DNA of 18,305 nt. It comes from Streptomyces sp. NRRL F-5630. Its GTDB lineage: Bacteria > Actinomycetota > Actinomycetes > Streptomycetales > Streptomycetaceae. Shown piece by piece: positions 1 through 12,000 of this stretch; the stretch's first letter is position 1, and each line of letters starts with the position of its first letter. The stretch is taken from assembly GCF_000719475.1 (NCBI RefSeq), contig NZ_JOGO01000097.1, forward strand, positions 1 to 18,305, read 5' to 3'. Position numbers and translations under genes: made by a program. A model generated the notes under the pieces. That model was not told the origin of the DNA. It saw only the letters and a program-made list of their open reading frames with translations, and made no database searches.

Positions 1-3000
1 GTCCGATCTGCCGGACGGGCTCGGCAGCGGCATCGATGCCCCTGCGCCGCCCCCGTACACGCCGCCGCCGGTGTACTCCTCCCCGGGCACCCTGAACACA
101 CTGCCCCAAGGCGGCACCGACGCGCTGTCCGCGCCACCTGACCTCAGTACACGGACACCGGGCGGCACGGGCACCACGGGCGGCACGAACAGCTTCAACA
201 GTGCGAACAACCTCACGAATACGGTTAACTTCAACGGCACGAGCGGGTCGCAGGTCCCGTATCTGCCGCCGCCCACGTCGTCGCCGGACTCGCCATCGCT
301 CTCGCCCTCCATCTCCCCGGCCTCGTCCCTGCCGGACACCAACCCGCTGACGTCGGGACCCACGTCCGCGCGCAACCCCGGGCCCTCGTCCAGTTCGAAC
401 ACCGACTTCACGCCGGATCTCACGCCCGACTTCACGCCGGTTGAGTCGCCGGATCTGACGCCGGATCCGACACGTGGTGTGACCTCGGACCTGTCGAGGT
501 CGTCCAGCGACCTCCCGCAGGGAATCCAGGCGCCGAAGAGTTCGACCTCCACCACCCCGGACCCGAGCAGCACGAACGGGCTCGGCGAGAGGAACCTGGA
601 GACCGGCCTCGACGACGACGCGTCGAGCGGTCAGGACGGGACGCGCGAGGTCCAGAACGATTCCACCGGTCAGGAGGACCTGCCAGGGCGCGGCACGTCC
701 GGCCGGAACACGGGCACACAGGCGGGCCTGGAGGACAGCCCGCACCGGCAGGCGCAGGGCGCCCCGCCGGTGCCCGAGGCGGAACCCGGCGCCGTCGCAC
801 CGCCCGCCCCCGTCAGCACCTCGACCGGCCCGAACGCCACGACGCCCGCACCGGGAACACAGAGCACCCCGCCCGGTGCGCAGCAGGGCACGTCCGGCAC
901 GGGGAACCAGTCGCAGCAGTCCTCGCGGACCGGTTTGAACGACCCGGGCGACTTGAACGACCCGGGCGACCTGATCGACCTGAGCGATCCGGGCGACCTG
1001 CCGGACCAGCGGGCGGACCAGGACGAGGACCGTCAGCAAGAGCGGACCGACGGTACGAATCGGTCGCTTACCCCGCCGCCCCCGGGTGTCACGGACGACA
1101 CCGTCACGGACCTCGGGACGCGCACGACGACGGACACGACCGGGCCCGACACCGCCCCGGCCCCGCCGCCGGGACTGCGCACGTCCTCCGACGCCCCGCG
1201 ACTGGACGAGACCGCGACGCCGCCCCCGTCGCCGCAGCCGGCCGGCACGGCTCTGGCCGGTGGACCGCGCACGGACACGCTCGGCGGCGACGCACCGACC
1301 GGTGACGCCACGCCCGGCAGCACCGACACCGGCACCAGCAGCGGCACCAACACCGACACCGGCACAAACACCGCCACCGACACCAACACGGACACCGCTG
1401 CGGACGTGTCCCCGCGGATGCCGGAACTCGCCGCCCCGGTCGCCGATCCGGTCCGGCCCGAGCAGTGGCGGGCCGGCCGCCACGACGCGCCCGCCGTCCC
1501 GGTGCGGACCGAACGGATCGACCCGGCCCCGGACCTGGACTCCGGCCAGAACCCCGGCCCCGGACCGCTCGACAGCCGGGAGACCCGCGTACGGATGTGG
1601 GTCCAGCGGATCCAGGCCGACGACGGCCGCTGGATGAGCAACGTGTCCCTCCACCTGCCGGTTCGCGCCGGGGAGGGCTTCACCCCGGACGAACTCGCCG
1701 GGCTCCAGGGCCGGATGCGAACGCTCCTGGACTCTCGCCTGAACAACGGTCTGCTGCTGCCGAGATCGGGTGACCAGCTTCATATCGACCTCACGCTCAT
1801 ACCGGCACCCGGTCACGCCGAGGCCATCGAGCTGAGCCGGACACCCCGGCCGGACGACTCCGACCAGCTGAACTGGCGGCTCCACACCGCCGACCCCGCC
1901 GTCTCCCCGGAGGAAACGGCGGAGCGGCAGGCGCGGGACGACGCGGCCGTACTCCACACCCTGCTGAACTACGCGGGCGTGCCGGACCGGGGCCGGGCGG
2001 CCGAGGCGGTGTTCCGCCGGCTGGTGCGACAGAGCGACAGCCAGGACCGCATGGCCGGTCGCGGTGGGTGGCCCGATCCGGCGCCCGCCGTGCCGCTGAG
2101 CTATCTGGGGACCATCGAGGACGTCATCCAGAGCGTCACCGGTACCGGTGCGTCCGCCATCGACCACCCGCTCTCCGCGCGCGGCACCCGGCCCCCCAGC
2201 GGCCTGGACGACTCCACCGGCGCACCGCGGATGCCGGTATCCGACCAGTCCGGCCCCGCCGGGGCGATCCCGCCCCCCGCCCCTGTCCGCACCACCTCGG
2301 CCCCGGGCACCGCCGCCGTGACGGGCACGGACCAAGAGCAGCCGGACACCGCCCCGCCGCCGGCCCCGCCCGCCACGACCGCGGCGCCGGCTCCCGACGA
2401 GACCCCGCCGCCTCCCGCCCCCACGCCCGAACCCGGCATGGGCCAGGGCACGGGCCAGGGACCGGGCGCGGGCAAGGGCAAGGGCAAAGGCAGGAGCACG
2501 GATCTCGGCCCGGACCCCGTCGGCGATGCGACCCAGGCCGACATCACCGACATCACCGACGTCACCGACACCTTCGCGGTCGACCTCGCCCTCGCGGAAG
2601 CACGCCAGGAGCACGAGAACGCCCTCACCGCCTTCCAGCAGGCCGTCAGGACCGCGGGCGTCCTCGACCAGCGCGTGGAGAGCGGCCGGGGAGGCACCGA
2701 CGACGCGGCCAGGCTGTACGACGCGTGGCAGGACGTGGCACACGCCCAGCGGCGGCTCGACGCCGCCGTGGACCGGCTGCGTGACCTCGGCGCGGACAGC
2801 GCTGCCGACGCCGCGGTGGCGGCGATCGTCCCGCGTGTCAGCCGTACGGACGCCGAACGGCGGCTCACCGCCGCCCTGGTCACCGCGGACGACCTGCCCG
2901 ACGACCCGCCGCGACTGGCACTCGACGACACCGTCACCGAGGACGAGCTGACCACCGCCGGCATCACACTGAACGACGGCCCCGCCGGGCTCCAGCTCGC

Positions 3001-6000
3001 CCTCAACGGAGTCGCCTCCGTCCGGGACAGCGGGCTCGACGCCGTCAGCCACGTCCGGCTGCTGATGAACCGGCCCGGGCCCTGGAGCGACACGCTCGAC
3101 GGCATCGCGGCACGCGCCGCCCGCCGTACCTGGCGTGACGCCTACGAAGGCTTCGCGCTCGCGACGTTCCAGGCGTCCGGCGTACCGGTCGGCACGGACC
3201 CGGCCGAAGCCTGGCGGCGGGCGACGTCGCTGGTGCTGCCGCTGGAGCTGCACCCCGTACTCGCCGACTCACGCCATGCGCGCGGCGACTTCCGTGACGC
3301 CGTGCGACAGGTGGCCGAACACCTCGCCGTACATGGCGCGGACGCCGTCTCGGGTGTGGAACTGGCGGGTCGGGTACGGCGTGAGCTGGGCCTGCCCCCG
3401 CGTCTGCTGGGGGGTGCGCCCGGGTCTTCCCCGGTGGTGGTCGGGTTCGACGCGGGTTCGTCCTCGGTGGGCCGGGACGAGCGTCGTGAGCTGAAGGCGT
3501 TGGCGCGTGAGGTCGCGTCGGCGGGGCTGCTGAATCTGCGGGCGGGGTTGTCGGCGCCCGAGGTGGTGTTGACGGGGTTCGGCCGGAGTGGGCGTTCGGC
3601 CCGGGATCGTGTGGGCGCGGTTTCCGGGTTGTTCTCGGATGACCTGACGCGGGCGTTGGAGGAGCTGGGCGCGGGTGATCTCGCGGACTCGTTCGGGATC
3701 ACTGTGCGGGTGGGGAACGGTGGTCCGGGCCGGGTGACGGCCGAGGTGGTGTCGCCGCGGTATTCGGGTGCGGTCGCCGAGTTGGAGCGGTTGAGGCTGC
3801 TGGAGAATCCCGGTGGCGTTTTCGACGTCGATGGGCTGGCGCGGCGGATTCTGCACTTGAGTGACGGTGCGGTCGTGGACGCGAACTCCCGTACCGCGCT
3901 GTTCGCGTTGGTGGAGAACGCGATGGCCGCCGGCTGGTCGTCGAGTGTCACGTCACTCGGTTCGTATCACGTGGCGGCCAATGGCGCGTTGAATCACGAG
4001 CGCCATATTGTCTTCGGGGACGGTTCGTATCAGGGTCTGAATCTCACCGGGCAGCCGGTGGGTGTGGTGGATACGTCGCAGGTGTGGCAGCGGCGTAACG
4101 GCCAGTTCCAGGGTCCGCTCGCGCCGATGTGGGACAACAGCCGCGGTGCCTATGTGGTGGTGGCCCAGGGTGGCCACGATCACGTGGTGGTGCCGTGGGG
4201 CCAGGGTGAGTTGCGGATTCCGTGGCAGGAATTCGTGGAGCTGGTGGCGCGCGACCCCGGAGTGACGGGGCTCCCGGCCGGGACGCCGGTCGTGCTCGTG
4301 CTGAACCACGGTGGTGACCAGGGCCTGGCCATGCCCCGGACATTGGCGTTCCGGGCGGGCCGGGACGGGATCTGGGCGCACAGTGGTCTGGTGAGCCTGG
4401 TCCACGACGTGGATTCCGGGTTGAGCAGGATCGTCGTGGAGAATCAGCGCTCGCAGGGGATTCCTCTGGGTGGCTGGTTCGGCAGCGATGCGAATGATCT
4501 CGGGCCGAGCGGTATCGCGGACGAGGGATTTGTCACCGCGCTGGACGGAATGGTGCTTCCGGACAGTTCGATCAAGACGCGGACCATCGCCGACGAGGGC
4601 CGGTCGTTCGGCCGGGTGACCATGTCCGACTCCGACCTCGTTCTGAATGAGCCGATGCTTGAGGCTCTGGGGGAGATTTCCGAGTTCTCGCAGTTCGACC
4701 CGGTGACTGAGCGGGCGCTCGGCGAGGCGGAACCGCTTCTCGAGGCGGGGCGGCCGGTTTATCACTTCTCGCAGCACGGAATGCCGATGCGGGGAGTGAT
4801 GGAGGTGACGGACGGCCGTCCACCGGTTCAGGTGGGCGGTGTGGAGACGGGCCGGTTCCTCACCCGCCGGCCGAGTATGCGGAAGCTCGGCCCGCATGCC
4901 GTCATCGATCTGGGGGCGTGCTGGGCCGACGCCCTCGCGGAGGATCTGCCGTATCTGACGGACGCGGGAACGCCGCCGTACGTGTTCGACGTCCTGGGTA
5001 CGACCTCTTACGCGCAGGGTGTGGCGAACGGCAGCGATGCCGATGTGCTCGCGGTGGACCGCGTCCATGTGCTGGTGCGGAGTGCGCACCCGAAGACGGG
5101 TGTGCTGACCGGGCCCTCGGGCGAGCAGGGCGTGCGGCGCCTGCTGCCCCCGGACCCGGATGCGGCCGAGCTGACGCGCAGGGCGCGGTGGGCGGGTCTG
5201 CATTCCGGATCAGGTCCGGCCTCCGAGCAGGTCCAGGACGGGACCCTGCGGTTGGTGCGGGCCCTGCGCCGGTCGTTCGGCCCGGAGATCGAGGCGGACA
5301 AGGCGAATCCGCAGGGCGAGTACCGGACGTTGCTGCGGGGGATCGGCGCGCTGGAGAACATGCGCCGGGCCGACCCCCATCTGCGGGTGGCGGGCCCGTT
5401 CACCCTGCACCATCTGCACCTGGTCGTTCACGCGCGTCATCAGCGCACCAGCAATGACGCACCGCCCCCGGACGACATCCGCCGGGTGCTGTTCGACGCG
5501 GCCCGGAAGGCGGACGAGGCCCAGGACGGCCGGCTGACGCTGCACGCGTACACGCAACTGCCGTCGTTCGACTGGGCGCTCAAGCGGCTGGCCGGGAAGG
5601 ACCTTTCCGCGCTCGCCGCCGACGTGCTGCGCCTCCCCGCGGGGCAGGCGGTGACGCGGGCGGACCTGAGCCGGCTGGTGTGGGGCACCGTCAAGGGCGC
5701 GGAAGCGCTGCGGGCCGTGCCGGATCCGGTGGCGCTGGCGAGGAAGGTCCTGCACCTGCCCGCCTCGGTGGACCTGTCGGCGGACCAGGCCGGTGACCGG
5801 CTGTTGTGGCTCATGGCAGGCGCGGCGGTGTCCGGGTTCGACACGACCGATCCGGCGGATCTCGCGGCGTGGGACCTGGTGCGTCACGGCTTCCTGGACG
5901 ACGGCACGCGTCTCACGACCCGTGGTGTGCCGATGGGCCGCAACTGGACCGGCCGGCAGGTCACGGGCGACATCACCACCCAGGGCTATGTCGTCTCGCC

Positions 6001-9000
6001 GGACGGGTCCGTGGAGAACGGGACGCGGTACGCCCAGGGGTGGCCGACGGCTCCGTCCAGTTCGTCCGCGCGCGCGTACGTGGTCTACGCGGACAGCACG
6101 AACGGTCATCTGTCGATGCCGTGGCCCGACGGTTCCAGCCGGTGGGTGCCGGGCAGCGAGGTCGCCGCGCTGCTGCGTCACGACCGCGTCCACCAGCAGA
6201 TCGCCCTCGCCGCGCCGCTCCTCATGGTCGGCACCCACACCAACCCCGGCGGCCTCGCCCAGCATGTCGCGGGCCGCTCCGGCACGGCGCGCACGACCGT
6301 GCTGTCCGAGCTGCCGAGCGCTCCCGTCTTCGACCCGTCGCGCAACGAGAGCGTGATCGTCCTGGCGGGCGATCCGGCCCGGCAGGACGTCGCCCACTGG
6401 CAGAACCGGCAGCCGTCCGTCCTGCCCGGCACCTCCGCCGAACAGGGCACCCTCCACACCTTCTCCGGCGAGGCACCTGACACCGATGGGTTGCTCGCCA
6501 CCGAGGGGTCGCCCGCCACCGACGCGGTCCAGTCGGGGGCGACGGTGGTTCCGCCCCCGGCGGCCACGCCCGGCGAGCTGTCGGAGTACGCGCGCGAGCA
6601 CGGCACCCGGTACGACGGGCACGTCGGTCTCGTCGCCCACGAACCGACCCCGGACTCCGTCCTGGAGGGCCTGTACGGACAGGTCATCGCCGCCCTCGGG
6701 GCCGACCCGGGCACCTCGGAGGGCCGCGCGCTGCGGGTCCAGCTCAGCGATGTGCTGAGCGCCGAGGAAGTCGAGCTGAACCGGCCGTACCTGCGCAGTC
6801 AGCAGGGCCACAGGATCACCGTCCGGCACGGTGGCCGCGACCGGTCGGTGGACGTACGACTCGCCTACGCCGATGCCGGGCCGTCCGCGAAGTACGGCCG
6901 GAACGACGGTCAGCGCCCCCCGACGCTGCCCGACATGCAGGTGTCGTTCCGGGCCGCGGGCGGACCGACGTCCTCGAGCGGGGAGACCTCGGGGACCGTC
7001 CGCACCGGAACGGTGCCCTGGAGCGCGATCTTCCCGCACCTCGCCCCCGGGGCGCTGCGCTGGGGGGACACCACGGTCAACCTGTCCGCGACGCACAACC
7101 AGCTCGTCCAGTCCATCACCGTCGCCGAGACCTTCATGGTCACGAGCAGGCAGCAGGCCGAGGAACCCGCCCACCCGCTGGATGTCGACGGGCGCTGGCA
7201 GGTGCGCGTGGACACCCCCCGCGAGGATCCGATCGGCGGCTGGCAGCCGGAGCAGTCGCACGGCGCGCTCACGATCTGGTTCCAGGAGCACCTCGCCTTC
7301 GACGGCGCCGATTCCGCCGACCTGCCGGAGCACGGAGGCGTGGACGACCTGCCGCTGTGGGGCGGCGACAGCGTCGGCGAACCGCGCCGGCTGCTGACCG
7401 AGCTCCTCCAGGACGACAACTTCGTCTCTCTGAAACACCTCAACGAGGACTCGGCGAGCGCGCTGGAGAACTACCTGTCCCAGCGGATGCTGCAGGGCAC
7501 TCCACACCTCCAGCGGGACGGCGGGGTGTTCTCGCCGACGCTGCTGGACAAGGACGGCAACGCGGTCGGCATGCTCGAACTCACCGCGGTGATCGAACCG
7601 GGCCGGCCGATGCGGAAGAGCGCCGACGGCAAGTCCACGCTGGAGACGTGGTTCGCGCACTCCTCCAGCGTGGACCGGTCGGCGAAGCTGACCAGCGGCC
7701 TGGGGATCGAGGGCTCGGGCGGCCCGTCGTTCACCGCCGACCACGCCGAGGGACACCCGGCCGCCGGGTCGTCGTTCGGCGGCAACATCATGGGCAAGGC
7801 CGGGGTCAACTGGCAGGTCAACGAGGGGCTGAGCAACGTCAGCAGCGCCACGCTGATGCACGGCGTCCGGACCAAGGCCAGTCACCTGCTCACCCCCGCC
7901 CGGGTCACCTACACCGTGACGCTGCACCGGGCCGGCGGCGGTCAGGTCAGCAGCGCGTTCGGGCCGTGGGACGACGCGCTGCGCCTGCGGATCGCCCAGC
8001 GGGCGACGATGCGGGGACACCAGCCCACCCCGGAAGAGGTGCGGGAGCTTCCCGCGCACCTGGAGAACCTGGAGAGCATCGGATACACCGAGACGCCCCT
8101 CAAGATCGAGGGAGCGGACGCCATGTTCGACCGCGCGGAGGCATGGCTGCGCAAGGAAGGGTTCCTGCCGCCGCTCGCGCCCCGGCGGCGGTCGTTGCCG
8201 TTCCGGCTCGACGAGCCGCTGGTCCTGGCCCAGCTCGAGAACCTGCGGCTGCTGCGGCAGATGCGTTCGACGTTCGGCCAGGCGACGTCGTCGCCGGACG
8301 GGGTGGACGGCGGCCAGCCGGAGTGGTTCAAGCGGCCGAACGCCGTCTCGGGGACCCGCCGGGTGCAGTTGCGGTTCTCCGTCTCGCGGGACACCGGGCG
8401 GCCCTCGGTCCACACCCGCAGGCTGCCCGACCTCCTCCAGATCGGCTTCAGCTCGTACGAGTCCAGCGGCGGTCGGCAGCGGGGCACGGCGCTGAGCGGT
8501 GCCGCCGGCGCCGGCGGCGGCTTCAACATCCCCCTCGCGGACGGCTCCTGGGGACTGAACGCGGCTCCGGACTACCTGGGCACCGGGCAGCTCACGGACA
8601 CCGGGAACACCGGTGACTCGGTCAGCTTCGACCAGCTCGTCGTGACGACCCAGAACGGCACCGAGCTGTTCGAGGTGCCCGCCAGGCTCGCCCTGGACCT
8701 GTACGAGGGCCCCGGGGACGAGCCGCGCATCCGTTTCGCCGACGAGGCGGGAACGGACGGGGACGACGGCACGGGCACGGCGGCTGCCACGGACGGGACG
8801 CAACTGCTGGCCCCGGGCGCCACCCCGCACACCGTGCCGGGCAACGTCACGCTGCTGGTGCCCCACTACCGGACCCACGCGCCCGTCAGGAGCCTCGTAC
8901 CCGCCGCCCCCCGGCCCGGACACGTGATCCGGGAACCGGTCACCGACGGCGGGCCGACGGACGACCGGCGGCGCCTGAACATGGTCGACGACCAGGGCCG

Positions 9001-12000
9001 CCCGCTGCCGGGGCTGACCCGGCTGCCGGTGGGCGCGACCGTGGACACCGTCCGTGCCACCGCCGCGCTGATGGAGGCCCTGCGGCAGATCGTCGCGGGG
9101 ACCTACCCGGGACACCCGGAGCAGGGACCGGTGGGCCGGGCGGTGCGGCGTGCCTCCGTGACCCTGACCGACCTGGCCACGGAGGCCGCCAAGCGGGGAT
9201 CCGCCGTGAAGGAGTCGCTGCCGGACGGCCTGACCGGTGCGGTCAACCGGGTCGGCTCGGCGGTCAACTGGGCCGCGACACCCCTGAGCTGGGCGGCCAG
9301 GAGCTCCGCGGACGGAGTGGTGGCGACCTACAAGTGGACGTCGGTCGCCGTGGCGGGCGCCTCGCTCAACGACCAGGGCACCGTCGCCTCCGAGGCCCGG
9401 CACGACGCGATCCGTCCGGCCCAGCTCGTCTCCCGGGCACCGCAGATCCTGGGCGGCGTGTACGTGGTGGAGGGCCTGACGCTGCCCGGCATGGCGGCGG
9501 ACCAGGTCATGAAGCTGAAGATCAGCGGCTACCTGACCAACCCCAGCAATCTGGGCTCCGAGTCGCTCTACTCCGAGCAGGGCGTCACGGCCGGCGACAC
9601 CGCGGGCCGGCAGCGCGGCGTCGGGGTCACCCATCAGGGCAACTTCCAGCTCACGGCCTTGCAGTCGGCCCCGACGCCGCCCGACCTCCTGGTCCACCAG
9701 GCCAACCCGGGCGGCCGGTACTCCCAGTCCCGCCGCACCGACGAGATCAGCACCGTGAACTCCGGTACGAAGATCGCGCGTACCTCGGAGGAGACGGGCG
9801 ACAAGCGGTGGATCGGCAACGACCTGACGCTGCTTGTGACCGTCGAGTGGGGCGTGCGCAACGTGGCCGGGAACACCGTCGGCCTCGGCAGCTTCGCCCC
9901 GGTGACGGTCGCGATCGACCTGCCCCTCGGCTTGACGTACCTGGCTCCCGCCGAGGCCATGGCCCGGATGGCGGCGTGGTACCCGGGGCTGTCCGGAATC
10001 CCGAGCCCGACGCGGCATCAGCTCACTGTCCCGCTTCCCGGCCGGTTCGTCCGGAGCCGCCAGCTCGGCAAGGCGAACGTGCTGTCGGTCACCCAGCTCG
10101 ACGACACGACGCACCGCAGGGAGCGCCGGGACCGGATGGGCCGGGAGCTGACCACGCTGGTGGAGAACGAGGCGCCGGGCGTCCTGCAGCCCGGACACGC
10201 CTCCTACCTGCCCGGTGTGGATGCCGAGATCGCCCGCGTCACCGAGCCCGCGGCGCTGCGCGCCCTGCCCGGCCGCGGCCCCGGCGGCCAGGAACGCGTC
10301 TACTTCCTCCACGTCGCGTACGGCGGGGCCCGACTGGTCGAGGTGGCTCTGAGCGCCGAGCCGATGATGCAGACGCCCGCCCTGCGCGGCGTACGCGGCC
10401 GTCCGGCCGACGAGGGCGGCGGCCTGGAGCAGGTCGACACGCACATCCCCCAGGGGAAGATGACATCCTCCGGCGTCACCACGACCCGTCAGGGGACGGT
10501 CAACCTCGTCTCCCGCTATCCGCGCCCCGGTGACCCCGGCCGCACGGACCGCGAGGGCCCCTCCATCGCGCTGACCAGTACCCGCGCCCGCACCGCCCGG
10601 TCCGACCGGACGGACGAGGACCGCTTCTGGACGCGTGCGGGGAGTGTCGCCGACTTCGACCTCGACTACCGCTTCACCGGGACGGTCCGCTCCCAGCTCG
10701 TCTGGGCGTGGCCGGCCAACATCCCGGGCGGGCTCTTCCAGGGCGGGCTGCTGAACCTGTCCGGCCTCGAAGGAGACCTCGCGCGGCGGGTGCACACCTG
10801 GATCGGGCGCCTGCTGCGGGGCCGGCCGGTCAGCCGGGTCTCCGTACCGGCCGCGACGGCACTGCGGTTCATCGCCTCCGAGGCCGTCGAGCCGCGGCAG
10901 CACGCGGGGCCCCGGCCCCCCGCCCTGCTCACCCGTGACCCGCTGCTGCTGTCACCGAGCGACGCCAGGACCGAGGGCACCCTGCCCTTCCCGGACGGCG
11001 CACGCCTGGAGCCGACCGGGCCGACGACGGTGTACGACTACAACGCCGCCCCGCAGCTCATGGAGGCGCTGCGCGCCGTCGACCCGCGCATGGCCGCGTC
11101 CTGGGGACTGCCCGCGAACGCCTCGGCGGAAGCCGTGGCCGCCCGGCTGGGCGAGCTGATCCAGGCCGGTGAGATCAGCCTCGACCCGTCCCGCACGGCG
11201 GCGGGCCTGACCACCACGATGCCCGGAAGCTGGCCGCTCCAGGCTCCCGGCACCGCGCCGTCCCTGGAGATCTCGCTGCACCACCCGCGACCGGTCACGG
11301 ACGGGGGCGACCTCGCCGTGGACCGGGTCCGCAGGCAGGTCCGCACCTCCACGACGACCTCATCGGCCGCGAGTTCCTTCGCCCTGAACCAGCAGGGCAC
11401 CTACAGCCTGGCGAACGGCAACTTCCAGGTGCTGGGCGTGACCTTCCCGCTGGCGGCGCAGCAGCCCCACGCCCTCTCCACCGGCGGCAACGTGTCCGCC
11501 TCCACGTTCACCCACATGCGCATCGGCTCCACCTCCATGCCCGCGGACCGGCATGGCACGCGCGTCTACGAGACCCTGGTCGACACCGTCATCACGGTGA
11601 ACGGTCCTGAGGGCACCCGGTACGTCACCGGCAGCTCCACCACCCGCCTGTGGGAACGCGACGTGCTCGGCTTCGGTGTCACCCCGCCGCGCCCGGGCCC
11701 CCGTATCTACGACCTGCCCGCGATGCTCGCCGACCAGGACGCGGACGACCTGCGGGACTGGGCGCGCCATCCGGCCACCGACCTGCCGGGGGTGCTGGCG
11801 GACGGCATCGACGAGCAGGACGCCTCGGCGGAACTGTGGCTCGCGCTCGGACCCGACCCGGACGGCACCCGCCTCGGCCGTGCCCTGTTCGTCGCCTCCC
11901 GTACGGCCGCGCTGGCCGGGAAGCCGGTCGAACTGGTCGTACGCACCGACCACGGCCTGCGCAACTGGCCGTTCGACGCCGACGGTTCCCTCGCCGACAC

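Larger units (their letters stand above)
2..1570 (+). other. Pro/Thr/Ser/Asp-rich low-complexity linker (residues 1-523)
   Basis: The first 523 visible residues have low complexity: runs of Pro, Thr, Ser, Gly, Asp and Gln, with few hydrophobic residues and almost no aromatics. Short internal repeats occur near 404, 935 and 1319. Such a stretch is expected to be disordered. In CpnT-like or WXG100-linked actinobacterial toxins a comparable Pro-rich stretch follows the N-terminal secretion domain, so that domain may lie just upstream of the window; this is inference. Nothing else is seen in these 1.5 kb. Confidence 0.8.

Noticed and set aside
3953..5203. Antisense open frame over unit 1
   Set aside because: Bounded by the forward TCA codon at 3953-3955 and in register with the forward codons. 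The translation is rich in Arg, His, Gln and Pro with no recognisable fold.
6817..6835. His-Gly in RITVRHGG as a further peptidase dyad
   Set aside because: There is no cysteine within thousands of residues downstream, and the surrounding pattern does not match the His/Cys modules.
7357..8616. Forward open frame of about 419 codons in another frame
   Set aside because: Overlaps the giant gene in a shifted frame. Its product is a run of Arg, Ala, Gly and Pro without hydrophobic core patterns, as expected for an out-of-frame reading of high-GC DNA.
9230..9310. Possible transmembrane segment in the helical spacer
   Set aside because: The run around VNRVGSAVNWAATPLSWAAR contains Arg, Asn and Pro and is only weakly hydrophobic; no 18-20 residue apolar stretch is present.
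5210..10903. Very long antisense open frame (about 1,897 codons)
   Set aside because: It is exactly in register with the forward codons. Because forward codons end in G or C, antisense codons almost never begin with T, so stops are rare. Its stop is simply the forward Ser codon TCA at 5210-5212. The product is dominated by Arg, Gly, Pro, Gln and His without domain structure.
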